12,096 nucleotides of DNA from JAXGQD01 sp964574395 (GCA_964574395.1 CAZNNL010000055.1:1-12096); one strand, 5' to 3'; numbered from the stretch's first letter, positions 1 to 5,872 are shown. Notes: generated from the sequence alone by a model not told the origin. Numbers and translations are program-made.

Positions 1-176
1 CCGCAAATATTTACGCTCATTTGGACTTCAACTCAAAACTGGTATCAGCACAAGCCATGGTTGATGGACTTAATTTCGTCATCGTCCCGAAGCCAGAGAC
101 TCATCAAGATGAAGTAATTGTGAACCATCACCAGTCAGAAGGAGAGAAAAAACAAGACGCTTCTGCACACACATAA
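1..176 (+). CDS. Tyrosine recombinase (phage-type integrase), C-terminal end only
   Basis: The reading frame is open from the left edge to TAA at 174-176 and encodes the last 57 residues of a longer protein. It begins ANIYAHLDFNSK and continues with a helix-like stretch (LVSAQAMVDGL). The Tyr-x-His-Leu-Asp context is typical of the nucleophile tyrosine (codon 12-14) at the end of the catalytic domain of tyrosine site-specific recombinases. After it comes a hydrophilic tail of about 30 residues rich in Glu, Gln, His and Lys with no clear fold. The other catalytic residues (R-K-H-R-H) lie outside the window, so the assignment rests on the C-terminal motif and context. The gene ends 45 bp from the 3' end of a tRNA-Ser gene, a favourite target of such enzymes, which supports a role in inserting and excising an element lying to the left. 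Which element it belongs to cannot be told. Confidence 0.72.
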   Translation, partial: ANIYAHLDFNSKLVSAQAMVDGLNFVIVPKPETHQDEVIVNHHQSEGEKKQDASAHT

Positions 177-211
177 AAAAATAAGGCATTCCTCAGAGAC
201 TGAGGAATGCC
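175..211 (-). terminator. Rho-independent terminator of tRNA-Ser
   Basis: A perfect 12-bp inverted repeat, GGCATTCCTCAG (185-196) and CTGAGGAATGCC (200-211), has a 3-nt loop. Read on the minus strand, the stem is followed by TTATTTTTTT (175-184), a good U-tract, so it should end transcription leaving the tRNA-Ser gene. In the plus direction the stem is followed only by AATGGTTTT, so it would be a weaker terminator for the integrase gene, though it may serve both. The U-tract overlaps the integrase stop codon. Confidence 0.85.
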
Positions 212-221
212 AATGGTTTTC

Positions 222-312
222 TGGCGGAAGCGGTGGGATTCGAACCCACGGAACCCGTGAGGGTTCAACTGATTTCGAGTCAGTCCCGTTATGACCACTT
301 CGATACGCTTCC
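222..312 (-). tRNA. tRNA-Ser (anticodon CGA)
   Basis: The minus strand folds as a class II tRNA. The acceptor stem is GGAAGCG (306-312) with CGCTTCC (226-232), then discriminator G and an encoded CCA (222-224). The D stem is TCG/CGG. The anticodon arm is ACTGA-CTCGAAA-TCAGT, so the anticodon is CGA and reads UCG serine codons. A long variable arm (AACCC/GGGTT) is the serine hallmark, and the T arm is GTGGG-TTCGAAT-CCCAC. All stems pair. No strong promoter is seen immediately upstream (313-440). The nearest good minus-strand promoter is at 540-568, beyond a truncated tRNA copy. The integrase end lies just past its 3' end, so this gene is the likely attachment site of an integrated element. Confidence 0.97.
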
Positions 313-459
313 GTATTTATCTTCAACATCGGTTCTCTGAAATCCCTCGGATAAAGGAGAGAACTGATGGAGAGAACTACACTATGAAATTTTGCGATCT
401 GACTGGTTAAACCCAGTTAAATCAATGGTTTAGGCTTCTATGTTACCACATAAGTACGA
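313..459. other. Non-coding stretch between tRNA-Ser and its truncated copy
   Basis: There is no plausible gene here. I see a 10-bp direct repeat GGAGAGAACT at 356-365 and 369-378. There are also two short inverted repeats, ACTGG-TTAAAC-CCAGT (about 402-417) and TATGT-TACC-ACATA (439-452). No T-loop or acceptor 3' half of a tRNA is present, so the missing part of the truncated tRNA copy to the right is not found here. The function, if any, is unknown. Confidence 0.5.
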
Positions 460-460
460 C

Positions 461-502
461 GCTTTCGAGTCGAGCTCGTTATGACCTCTTCGATACGTCT
501 CC
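461..502 (-). pseudogene. Truncated tRNA-Ser remnant (5' half)
   Basis: Positions 461-502 match the 5' half of the intact tRNA-Ser (271-312) at 34 of 42 positions without gaps. On the minus strand it has an acceptor 5' strand GGAGACG, a paired D arm (TCG...CGA) and an anticodon loop CTCGAAA identical to the intact gene. Past the loop the anticodon stem no longer pairs (CTCGA against GCGTC). No variable arm, T arm or acceptor 3' strand follows, so it cannot make a tRNA. The changed D-stem base pair and different acceptor sequence suggest it was once a separate tRNA-Ser gene or has been decaying for some time. Confidence 0.8.
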
Positions 503-526
503 AAAAATAAAGCGCCTCGCAGGCGT
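503..526 (-). terminator. GC-rich hairpin with U-tract in front of the tRNA remnant
   Basis: On the minus strand CGCCT-GCG-AGGCG (513-525, extended by one wobble pair) is followed by CTTTATTTTT (503-512), the form of an intrinsic terminator. It lies between the minus-strand promoter at 540-568 and the tRNA remnant beginning at 502. The hairpin would start within about 10 nt of the predicted transcript start. Whether it terminates, attenuates or is only a leader stem is uncertain. Confidence 0.45.
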
Positions 527-539
527 AAGACTCTAGGAA

Positions 540-568
540 ATTATAATTGAGCTTGGAACTATGGTCAA
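540..568 (-). promoter_or_regulatory. Near-consensus sigma-A promoter pointing left, toward the tRNA-Ser remnant
   Basis: On the minus strand TTGACC (563-568) and TATAAT (540-545) are separated by exactly 17 bp, 11 of 12 hexamer bases matching consensus. The predicted start is near 533. The transcript would pass the hairpin at 503-526 and the tRNA remnant, and could reach the intact tRNA-Ser and its terminator. It probably is the original promoter of the tRNA-Ser locus. Confidence 0.7.
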
Positions 569-590
569 GGAATTTGCCCTGTGCTAAAAT
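562..590 (+). promoter_or_regulatory. Predicted promoter of ruvC-ruvA-ruvB-queH
   Basis: An extended -10, TGCTAAAAT (582-590 including the TG), is preceded by a fair -35, TGGTCA (562-567), at 17 bp. The start would be near 597, about 33 nt before the ruvC start codon. The -35 overlaps the -35 of the leftward promoter, so the two polymerases probably compete. Confidence 0.55.
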
Positions 591-592
591 AA

Positions 593-604
593 GAACGATT
601 GTTT
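593..604 (+). promoter_or_regulatory. LexA-box-like operator (SOS box) at the ruvC transcription start
   Basis: GAACGATTGTTT fits the GAAC-N4-GTTY core of the Bacillus/Clostridium LexA (DinR) box and is followed by G. It begins 3 nt after the -10 element and covers the predicted start, an ideal place for repression. ruvAB are SOS genes in E. coli and B. subtilis. The right half-site deviates by one base from perfect symmetry (GTTT instead of GTTC), so affinity may be moderate. Confidence 0.6.
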
Positions 605-629
605 GAGTATGTGAGAAGGGACTGAGTTT

Positions 630-1205
630 GTGCTGATTTTAGGGGTTGACCCGGGCTATGCGATTACTGGATATGGGCTTGTAAAGAGCGAAGCAGGGCG
701 TCTGAAATTAATTGATTCAGGTATTATTACTACTCCAAGTACAGAAGCATTTCCACAAAGATTAGAAAAAGTTTATCAAGGACTAAATGAAATCATTGCT
801 TATTTTAGACCACAAGCGATGGCTATTGAAGAACTCTTTCTTGGTAGAAATAAAACAACCGTCATAGGTACTGCTCAAGCACGTGGTGTTGCTTTACTTG
901 CAGCCGCCGGCTTTTCAGTACCGGTTTTTGAGTTTACACCAATGCAGATAAAAAAAGCTGTAACTGGCAGTGGGAGAGCTGAAAAACAACAAGTACAGGC
1001 CATGGTACAAGTATTACTGAATATGCAGGAACAACCTAAACCGGACGATTTGGCGGATGCTTTGGCAGTTGCTATTTGCCAGTGCTTTATGGGGGTGCAG
1101 GCTCAGTATATTGCGCAAAGCGGCTACCAGAGACAAGCACAGAAGAAGCGCTATGGAACACGCGTTAATATAGGAAAGCTAGGGGATCAACTCCCTCAGA
1201 AATAA
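630..1205 (+). CDS. ruvC: Crossover junction endodeoxyribonuclease RuvC
   Basis: RuvC is the dimeric nuclease that cuts Holliday junctions symmetrically, working with the RuvAB motor. The N-terminus ILGVDPGYAITGYG is diagnostic. The four acidic residues of the RNase H-like active site are visible: Asp7 (GVDPG), Glu67 (AIEELF), and Asp140 and Asp143 (PDDLADALA). The length is 191 residues against about 160-175 for most members. The extra part is a basic tail after residue 155 (QAQKKRYGTRVNIGK) that may add DNA contacts. The start is GTG at 630. An in-frame stop at 612-614 excludes longer forms, and GAGAAGGG at 613-620 gives a correctly spaced ribosome binding site. It is first gene of the ruv operon, behind a promoter and LexA-like box, and the stop is followed 10 bp later by ruvA. 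Confidence 0.97.
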   Translation: MLILGVDPGYAITGYGLVKSEAGRLKLIDSGIITTPSTEAFPQRLEKVYQGLNEIIAYFRPQAMAIEELFLGRNKTTVIGTAQARGVALLAAAGFSVPVFEFTPMQIKKAVTGSGRAEKQQVQAMVQVLLNMQEQPKPDDLADALAVAICQCFMGVQAQYIAQSGYQRQAQKKRYGTRVNIGKLGDQLPQK

Positions 1206-1215
1206 GGAAAGATTC

Positions 1216-1833
1216 ATGTTTGCATATATCAAAGGCACTTTAATAGATACAGAGAACGACTATATAGTTCTAGATAATAATGGGATGGGCTACAAGCTTA
1301 TGACATCTCCGCAATTGGTAACCGCTTTCGGTGCGACAGGTGACGCTGTAACTGCGTATACCTCTCTTGTTATTAGACAAGATGTATTTCAATTATATGC
1401 TTTTCCTAGCCAGGCTGAAGCGAAGATGTTTGAGCTTTTGCAGACTGTGACCGGTGTGGGACCTAAAGTTGCTGCTTTAGTTCTTGGCACTTTTACACCT
1501 GATAAGTTCGCATTGGCTGTTTTGGCTGGCGATGCCAAGGCTTTGATGTCGGTTAAAGGCTTAGGGAAGAAAGGTGCTGAAAGGCTTATTTTGGAGCTTA
1601 AAGATAAGCTTAAGGCATCGGATATTGGTGGTAAATTTGCCAATAGTAATGTTGTGGACATGACCCAAGCCCTTAACCCCCAGACATCATCTATGTATGA
1701 TGAGTGCATGAGTGCAATGCTTGTCTTGGGTTATTCGCCCATCTTGGCAAAAGAGATGATTGATCAAACGTTCGATCCACAGGTCGATTTAGAAGAAAAT
1801 GTTAGGCGTGCATTACGTATGGCTGCACGATAG
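1216..1833 (+). CDS. ruvA: Holliday junction branch migration protein RuvA
   Basis: RuvA is the tetrameric junction-binding subunit that loads RuvB rings onto Holliday junctions. The 205-residue length is normal. Domain I (OB fold) spans about residues 1-63, starting with the typical MFAYIKGTL. Domain II carries two helix-hairpin-helix motifs, LLQTVTGVGPKVA (about 74-86) and LMSVKGLGKKGAERLI (about 110-125). Domain III, the flexible RuvB-binding three-helix bundle, is about residues 156-205 (ECMSAMLVLGYSPILAKEMI). The ribosome binding site AAGGAAAG overlaps the ruvC stop, so translation is probably coupled. It is transcribed with ruvC and ruvB and likely SOS-controlled with them. Confidence 0.97.
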   Translation: MFAYIKGTLIDTENDYIVLDNNGMGYKLMTSPQLVTAFGATGDAVTAYTSLVIRQDVFQLYAFPSQAEAKMFELLQTVTGVGPKVAALVLGTFTPDKFALAVLAGDAKALMSVKGLGKKGAERLILELKDKLKASDIGGKFANSNVVDMTQALNPQTSSMYDECMSAMLVLGYSPILAKEMIDQTFDPQVDLEENVRRALRMAAR

Positions 1834-1887
1834 CACGGAAATGTTGAAGATAGAGCAATACAGCGCGATAGAAGAGGTTAATGATTG

Positions 1888-3009
1888 ATGGCAAGATATT
1901 TCGATGAAGAAGGAGAGATGAATTCTTATCTACCCGAAAATGTAGATTTGATGGCTCCATCTGCCAGCTACGATGACAATGATGAAAATCGTTTGCGACC
2001 GCTTACGATGTCGGAATATTTTGGTCAAGATAAAGTTAAACAAAACTTGAGTGTTTTTATTGAGGCAGCAAGACAAAGGGCAGAAGCACTAGATCACGTG
2101 CTTTTATATGGCCCACCAGGTTTAGGAAAAACAACACTCGCGGGTATTATTGCTGCTGAACTAGGGGTGAATTTTAAAGTAACCACAGGTCCGACTATTG
2201 AAAAGCCTGGTGACTTGGCGGCGATGCTGACAAATATGGAAGAACGCGACGTGCTTTTTATTGATGAAATCCATCGCTTGTCAAGATCAGTAGAAGAAGT
2301 ACTTTACCCTGCCATGGAAGATTACATGCTTGACATTATGATTGGTGTCGGTCCAGGCGCCAGATCTTTACGTTTACAACTGAAACAATTCACACTGATA
2401 GGCGCTACGACACGCGCTGGCCTGTTGTCAGCCCCATTAAGAGATCGCTTTGGTGTAGTCAATCGTCTTGAATTGTATTCGCCCGCCGAACTCAGTCAGA
2501 TTCTGACGCGCGATGCTGCAATCCTTGGCATTGGCATTGATAGTGAGGGGCTTAAGCAAATTTCTATGCGTTCGCGCGGCACACCTCGCATTGCAATTAG
2601 GCTTTTAAAAAGGCTCAGAGATTTTGCCCAAGTGAAGGGCAGTGGCATTATAGACGAAGCGGTGGCGAATTATGGCTTAGAGGCCTTAGACATTGATGAC
2701 TTGGGCTTAGACCTCGTAGATAGACGGCTCATGCGTAACATGCTGGAGTTTTTTGGGGGAGGTCCTGTTGGCCTTGATACCTTGGCAGCCAGCACAGGGG
2801 AAGATGCACGCACAATTGAAGATGTCTACGAACCATATTTGATGCAACAAGGATTTTTGGCAAAAACACCGCGGGGAAGGGTTCTCACGCGTCGTGCTTG
2901 GGAACATCTAGGAGAGATTTGCCCTGCAGATTACGAACAAAACCTCGGCAGCATGGGTAAATCTGTCACTAGGCAAATGCGCATTGAAGACTTAGAAGAA
3001 GATAAGTAA
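1888..3009 (+). CDS. ruvB: Holliday junction branch migration DNA helicase RuvB
   Basis: RuvB is the AAA+ hexameric motor that drives branch migration with RuvA. In the 373-residue form starting at ATG 1888, Walker A is GPPGLGKT (75-82), Walker B is FIDEIH (124-129) and sensor I is GATTRAG (172-178). The arginine-finger region LRDRFG follows, then the helical lid. The C-terminal winged-helix DNA-binding domain ends with TPRGRVLTRRAWEHLG. The body is standard. The first 35 or so residues are a longer, acidic, poorly conserved lead-in (SASYDDNDEN). ATG 1888 is preceded by AAGAGG at 1872-1877. TTG 1885 directly before it is possible, and ATG 1918 has GGAG only 2 nt upstream, too close to be likely. 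It is third in the ruv operon, 54 bp after ruvA and 6 bp before queH. Confidence 0.96.
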   Translation: MARYFDEEGEMNSYLPENVDLMAPSASYDDNDENRLRPLTMSEYFGQDKVKQNLSVFIEAARQRAEALDHVLLYGPPGLGKTTLAGIIAAELGVNFKVTTGPTIEKPGDLAAMLTNMEERDVLFIDEIHRLSRSVEEVLYPAMEDYMLDIMIGVGPGARSLRLQLKQFTLIGATTRAGLLSAPLRDRFGVVNRLELYSPAELSQILTRDAAILGIGIDSEGLKQISMRSRGTPRIAIRLLKRLRDFAQVKGSGIIDEAVANYGLEALDIDDLGLDLVDRRLMRNMLEFFGGGPVGLDTLAASTGEDARTIEDVYEPYLMQQGFLAKTPRGRVLTRRAWEHLGEICPADYEQNLGSMGKSVTRQMRIEDLEEDK

Positions 3010-3015
3010 GAGTAA

Positions 3016-3615
3016 ATGTTAAATAAAAAAATTCTATTACATGTATGCTGTGGCCCTTGTGCAGAGTGGCCGGTTGAAGCCTTGCGTAGTGAAGGCTTTG
3101 ATGTGGATGCGTACTTTTATAATCCCAATATTCATCCTCAAGCTGAACATGACAAAAGACTAGAAAACATGCGCAAGATGGCAGAAATTCATCAAGTAAA
3201 GCTGTTTGTCGATGGGGAGAGCATGGAAGCGCATTGGCGTTCACTTGCTCATTTAAAGAAAGAGGCACATTGCAAAATGTGTTATGCGATGAGGCTGCAA
3301 GAGGCTGCGCGTTTTGCGAAGCATAATTCTTATGAATACCTGACGACGTCCTTACAAGTTAGCCCTTATCAAGATCAGAATGTTATTAGAAACATCGCGA
3401 TGAAGGCATGTCAGGACAACGGTATTATATTTGTTGACAGACCCTTCTTAGATGCGTTTAGTGAAGGGCAAGAACAAGCCAAAAATGATGGTTTGTATAG
3501 GCAAAAATATTGCGGTTGCATTTTTTCACTTAGCGAAACGAACCCAAAGTTCCGTGCGCGCTACCTTAAGGAGTTTGCACTTCGGGAAGAAGATCTTCCG
3601 GTGCGCGAGCAGTAA
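3016..3615 (+). CDS. queH: Epoxyqueuosine reductase QueH
   Basis: QueH reduces epoxyqueuosine to queuosine in the wobble position of tRNAs with GUN anticodons (Asp, Asn, His, Tyr). It is the non-orthologous replacement for cobalamin-dependent QueG. The family (formerly DUF208) is recognised by its cysteines, all present: Cys11-Cys12 in LLHVCCGPC, Cys86 and Cys89 in HCKMC, and Cys166 and Cys168 in YRQKYCGCIFS. These bind an iron-sulfur cluster and a second metal. The 199-residue length is usual. The gene starts 6 bp after ruvB with only a weak ribosome binding site, so it is probably translationally coupled in the ruv operon. No queuosine synthesis genes are nearby. The last 50 bp overlap the rqcH 3' end on the other strand. 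Confidence 0.95.
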   Translation: MLNKKILLHVCCGPCAEWPVEALRSEGFDVDAYFYNPNIHPQAEHDKRLENMRKMAEIHQVKLFVDGESMEAHWRSLAHLKKEAHCKMCYAMRLQEAARFAKHNSYEYLTTSLQVSPYQDQNVIRNIAMKACQDNGIIFVDRPFLDAFSEGQEQAKNDGLYRQKYCGCIFSLSETNPKFRARYLKEFALREEDLPVREQ

Positions 3616-5434
3616 CATAGGCCGTCTTATAGTGTTCATAAATGACCATTCCCGGTCTGGCACCCTTAGGTTTTTTTAGTTCTGATACTGGGCAGTAATC
3701 TACAGCCGTTTTAGCGGCTGAGCCTGCCACTGAGCCTTTTGCGGCACGACTGAACCAGGCTGCTAGAATGGCCGCTTCTTCAATGCTTCTGAGAGGCACA
3801 TCATCCGTTAACTGTCCACTACTCAAGATGACATGAGAACCTGCATTTCGCTGAACATGAAACCAGAGATCTTTCTTATGCGCTGTTCTGAGGCTTAATT
3901 TATCGTTCTGAAGGTTGTTACGTCCAACCAATATTTCTATTCCGTCAGAGGACAAATAACGTCTTGGCCCAGCCGTTTGCGCTGTGCTTTCTGAAACTTT
4001 TGAAGCTGTTTTTCTGCGCAACGCTTTACGTTGGTTAAAGGTGAGCTGTCGGTTCTTTTCTTGTCTTTCACTTTTGGCAAAAAGATTCTGCTGTTTGATT
4101 TCATCCTTAATCATTGCTAAATCACCGCTGTTTTCAGCTAGTTCAATGCTGTTTAGCAGAGAGTTAAGGTAGGCAATCGCAGCTTCATCCTGCTCCAAAT
4201 ATTCCATTGCCAATTCAAACTTTCTTTTCAGACGGTTATAGCGCGTGAAGCGCGCTTGTGCATTCCAGCTAGGGTTGCGATGTGGATTTAATTCAATCAC
4301 ACGTTCTTTATTTTCATTGTAGTAATCAGCAACAGTAACTGAAGCTTGCCCTTGTTTTATTCGGTAGATGTTAGCCAGTATTAGTTCGCCTTCTTCTTTC
4401 AAGCTTGCATAGTTTTCGCTGTCCTGCACATCTTTTAGATGTACGTGAAGCATTTTCTCACTGTGTTCAAGCACTACTTGTATGCGCTTTAGAAGTGCGT
4501 TTTGTTGTTGGATAAAGCGTTGTGAATGGTCATGTTTGCTGTAGAAATAGGTGAGCATGGTGTTGCTCGAGAGGAAGGATTTGGTTTTGCCAAGATGTAA
4601 ATCAAAGACGTGAAAATCGAAAGGGATGGCATCCCGTTCCGTCCTATAAAATACAGAAGGTTTAAGATCAGCGCTGACGATGCGCTCGAGCATGGTGATT
4701 GTCACATCGCTTAAGTCCTGCCAAGCGCTCGCATTTAATGATGCTGCATTCTGCCTAGGGTCTATTTGGGCTTGAAATAGCAATTCGTTGACCAAAGCAG
4801 GGGAAAAGCCCGAAAAACAGCCTAACAAAGCCTTCTCCAATGCTTGGTGCTGGTTCAAGTCAGACCAGAGAGCAGTCACTTTCGACTCATGTGAACTTAG
4901 CTTCTTCAAGATATCAGCTGCTAGTGCTTTGTCTTGCTTAGGTGGAGCGACATATTGTCGTGCGGGCAAGACCTCTCGGTAGCGGTTTACACGGCTGTCG
5001 ACGTGAACTATAGCATCAATAATCAGTTGGTCTTCATTGAGTAGGATGATATTACTGTGGCGCCCCATGCACTCAAACAATAGTGTTTTTTCAGATTTAT
5101 CACCTAGCTCATTACTTGTTTGAAAAGTAAGTTGAAAAACGCGTTCATAAGCTTCAGTTTCAATGCGCAAGAGTCTACCGCCTTGTAAATGCTTGCGTAG
5201 AAGCATGCAAAACATAGGGGCTTCGGGTGGAAACTCTTGTTTTTCTTCAAGTAAGTGTAGCCTAGGTGTAGAAGGGTTGGCAGATATTAACAGTTGATGA
5301 TTTTTCCCTTGGCTGCGCAAACCAAGTAGAATATCGTAACGTCCAGGCTGGCGCACGCGATCAACTCGCGCGTCTGCAAGCTCAGTATTTAAGTCTCGTG
5401 CGATAAAATAGGCACTGATTCCATCAAGTGGCAT
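3566..5434 (-). CDS. rqcH: Rqc2/RqcH-type NFACT protein (ribosome quality control; also called FbpA-like)
   Basis: NFACT proteins bind obstructed 50S subunits with peptidyl-tRNA. RqcH of B. subtilis recruits tRNA-Ala and adds C-terminal alanine tails as degradation marks. The 622-residue protein has the NFACT-N domain first (MPLDGISAYFIARDL, then ECMGRHSNIILL at 121-132). Next come a helix-hairpin-helix segment (about 198-222), a long charged coiled-coil region (about 300-470) and the C-terminal NFACT-R domain (about 491-610) with LVGRNNLQNDKLSL, DLWFHVQRNAGSHVIL and KPKGARPGMVIYEHYKTAYVT. The frame is open 50 codons further upstream, but MPLDG is the family start and AAAGGAAA precedes it at some distance. 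At 97-98 it has Glu-Arg where B. subtilis has the required Asp-Arg. It is the only minus-strand protein gene in the window. Confidence 0.93.
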   Translation of the reverse strand: MPLDGISAYFIARDLNTELADARVDRVRQPGRYDILLGLRSQGKNHQLLISANPSTPRLHLLEEKQEFPPEAPMFCMLLRKHLQGGRLLRIETEAYERVFQLTFQTSNELGDKSEKTLLFECMGRHSNIILLNEDQLIIDAIVHVDSRVNRYREVLPARQYVAPPKQDKALAADILKKLSSHESKVTALWSDLNQHQALEKALLGCFSGFSPALVNELLFQAQIDPRQNAASLNASAWQDLSDVTITMLERIVSADLKPSVFYRTERDAIPFDFHVFDLHLGKTKSFLSSNTMLTYFYSKHDHSQRFIQQQNALLKRIQVVLEHSEKMLHVHLKDVQDSENYASLKEEGELILANIYRIKQGQASVTVADYYNENKERVIELNPHRNPSWNAQARFTRYNRLKRKFELAMEYLEQDEAAIAYLNSLLNSIELAENSGDLAMIKDEIKQQNLFAKSERQEKNRQLTFNQRKALRRKTASKVSESTAQTAGPRRYLSSDGIEILVGRNNLQNDKLSLRTAHKKDLWFHVQRNAGSHVILSSGQLTDDVPLRSIEEAAILAAWFSRAAKGSVAGSAAKTAVDYCPVSELKKPKGARPGMVIYEHYKTAYVTARAPEDLLPEVQTP

Positions 5435-5499
5435 AGATGCGTGATTTTCCTTTCGATACAACGTTTTGACGAAAAAGATCAAGAACTGTTGATTTTGCA

Positions 5500-5526
5500 A
5501 TTTTAGCACAGTCCATGTGTTAAAAT
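5500..5526. promoter_or_regulatory. Palindromic divergent promoter pair between rqcH and the 5561 operon
   Basis: ATTTTAGCACA (5500-5510) and TGTGTTAAAAT (5516-5526) are inverted copies matching at 10 of 11 positions around a 5-bp centre GTCCA. Each arm is an extended -10: TGTTAAAAT on the plus strand for the gene at 5561, and TGCTAAAAT on the minus strand for rqcH. Each -10 sits where the -35 of the opposite promoter would be, and no good -35 is seen for either. The two promoters are probably mutually exclusive. The palindrome could also be a repressor operator. Confidence 0.55.
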
Positions 5527-5560
5527 ATGTTCCAATGATACATCGTTGCAGAGGTGACAA

Positions 5561-5872
5561 ATGTCCAAACAAAACGCTAATCAAAGTAGCGATCCGAATC
5601 TACGTAAACGCAGAGTAAAACAACTTCAAATTGTCGAAGAACCAAGCTTTATGCTTGCGTTGGTCAACTATGTGAAAACGCATTTGTTAGGCCAAGTTTT
5701 GGCTTTGATTGTTTTGGCTATTGTTATTGTACTCGCAAATGTTGTAATTGCAGGTGACAGCTTTGATACTTTCTTCATGTTGATAGGTATCGAGATTACC
5801 CTGCTGCTGCTCATTCTTTGGATATTTTACTTGCTAGCAGCGAGAAAGAATCCCGAAGAAGAAAATAATTAA
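5561..5872 (+). CDS. Small two-helix membrane protein of unknown function
   Basis: I do not recognise this 103-residue protein. The N-terminal 40 residues are polar and basic (LRKRRVKQLQ), suggesting a cytoplasmic side by the positive-inside rule. Then come a hydrophobic helix at about 43-64 (VLALIVLAIVIVLANVVIA), a very short turn (GDSFDT) and a second helix at about 71-93 (FMLIGIEITLLLLILWIFYLLA). The C-terminal tail is charged (ARKNPEEENN) and, by topology, also cytoplasmic. The start ATG has a near-perfect GAGGTGA (5551-5557). It is first in a plus-strand operon behind the palindromic promoter region, 31 bp before the HPr-like gene. A hairpin membrane protein beside a small soluble protein suggests an anchor or small-subunit role, but this is only inference. 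Confidence 0.8.
   Translation: MSKQNANQSSDPNLRKRRVKQLQIVEEPSFMLALVNYVKTHLLGQVLALIVLAIVIVLANVVIAGDSFDTFFMLIGIEITLLLLILWIFYLLAARKNPEEENN

Noticed and set aside
356..378. 10-bp direct repeat GGAGAGAACT considered as an att core or regulator site
   Set aside because: It is a single pair of low-complexity purine-rich repeats 13 bp apart, unrelated to the tRNA sequence.
1389..1709. Long open frame antisense to ruvA, and similar antisense frames across ruvB, pfp, corA and rluF
   Set aside because: They lie fully inside well supported genes, have no ribosome binding sites or recognisable motifs, and are shadows of codon use.
5521..5532. Possible LexA box TAAAATATGTTC near the rqcH/5561 promoters
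   Set aside because: Only one half-site (GTTC) fits. The other half is TAAA instead of GAAC, and the bases are better explained as a -10 element.
5435..5584. In-frame extension of rqcH by 50 codons upstream of MPLDG
   Set aside because: NFACT proteins start at M-x-(L/F)-DG. The extension crosses the palindromic promoter and the start of the divergent gene and has no family similarity.
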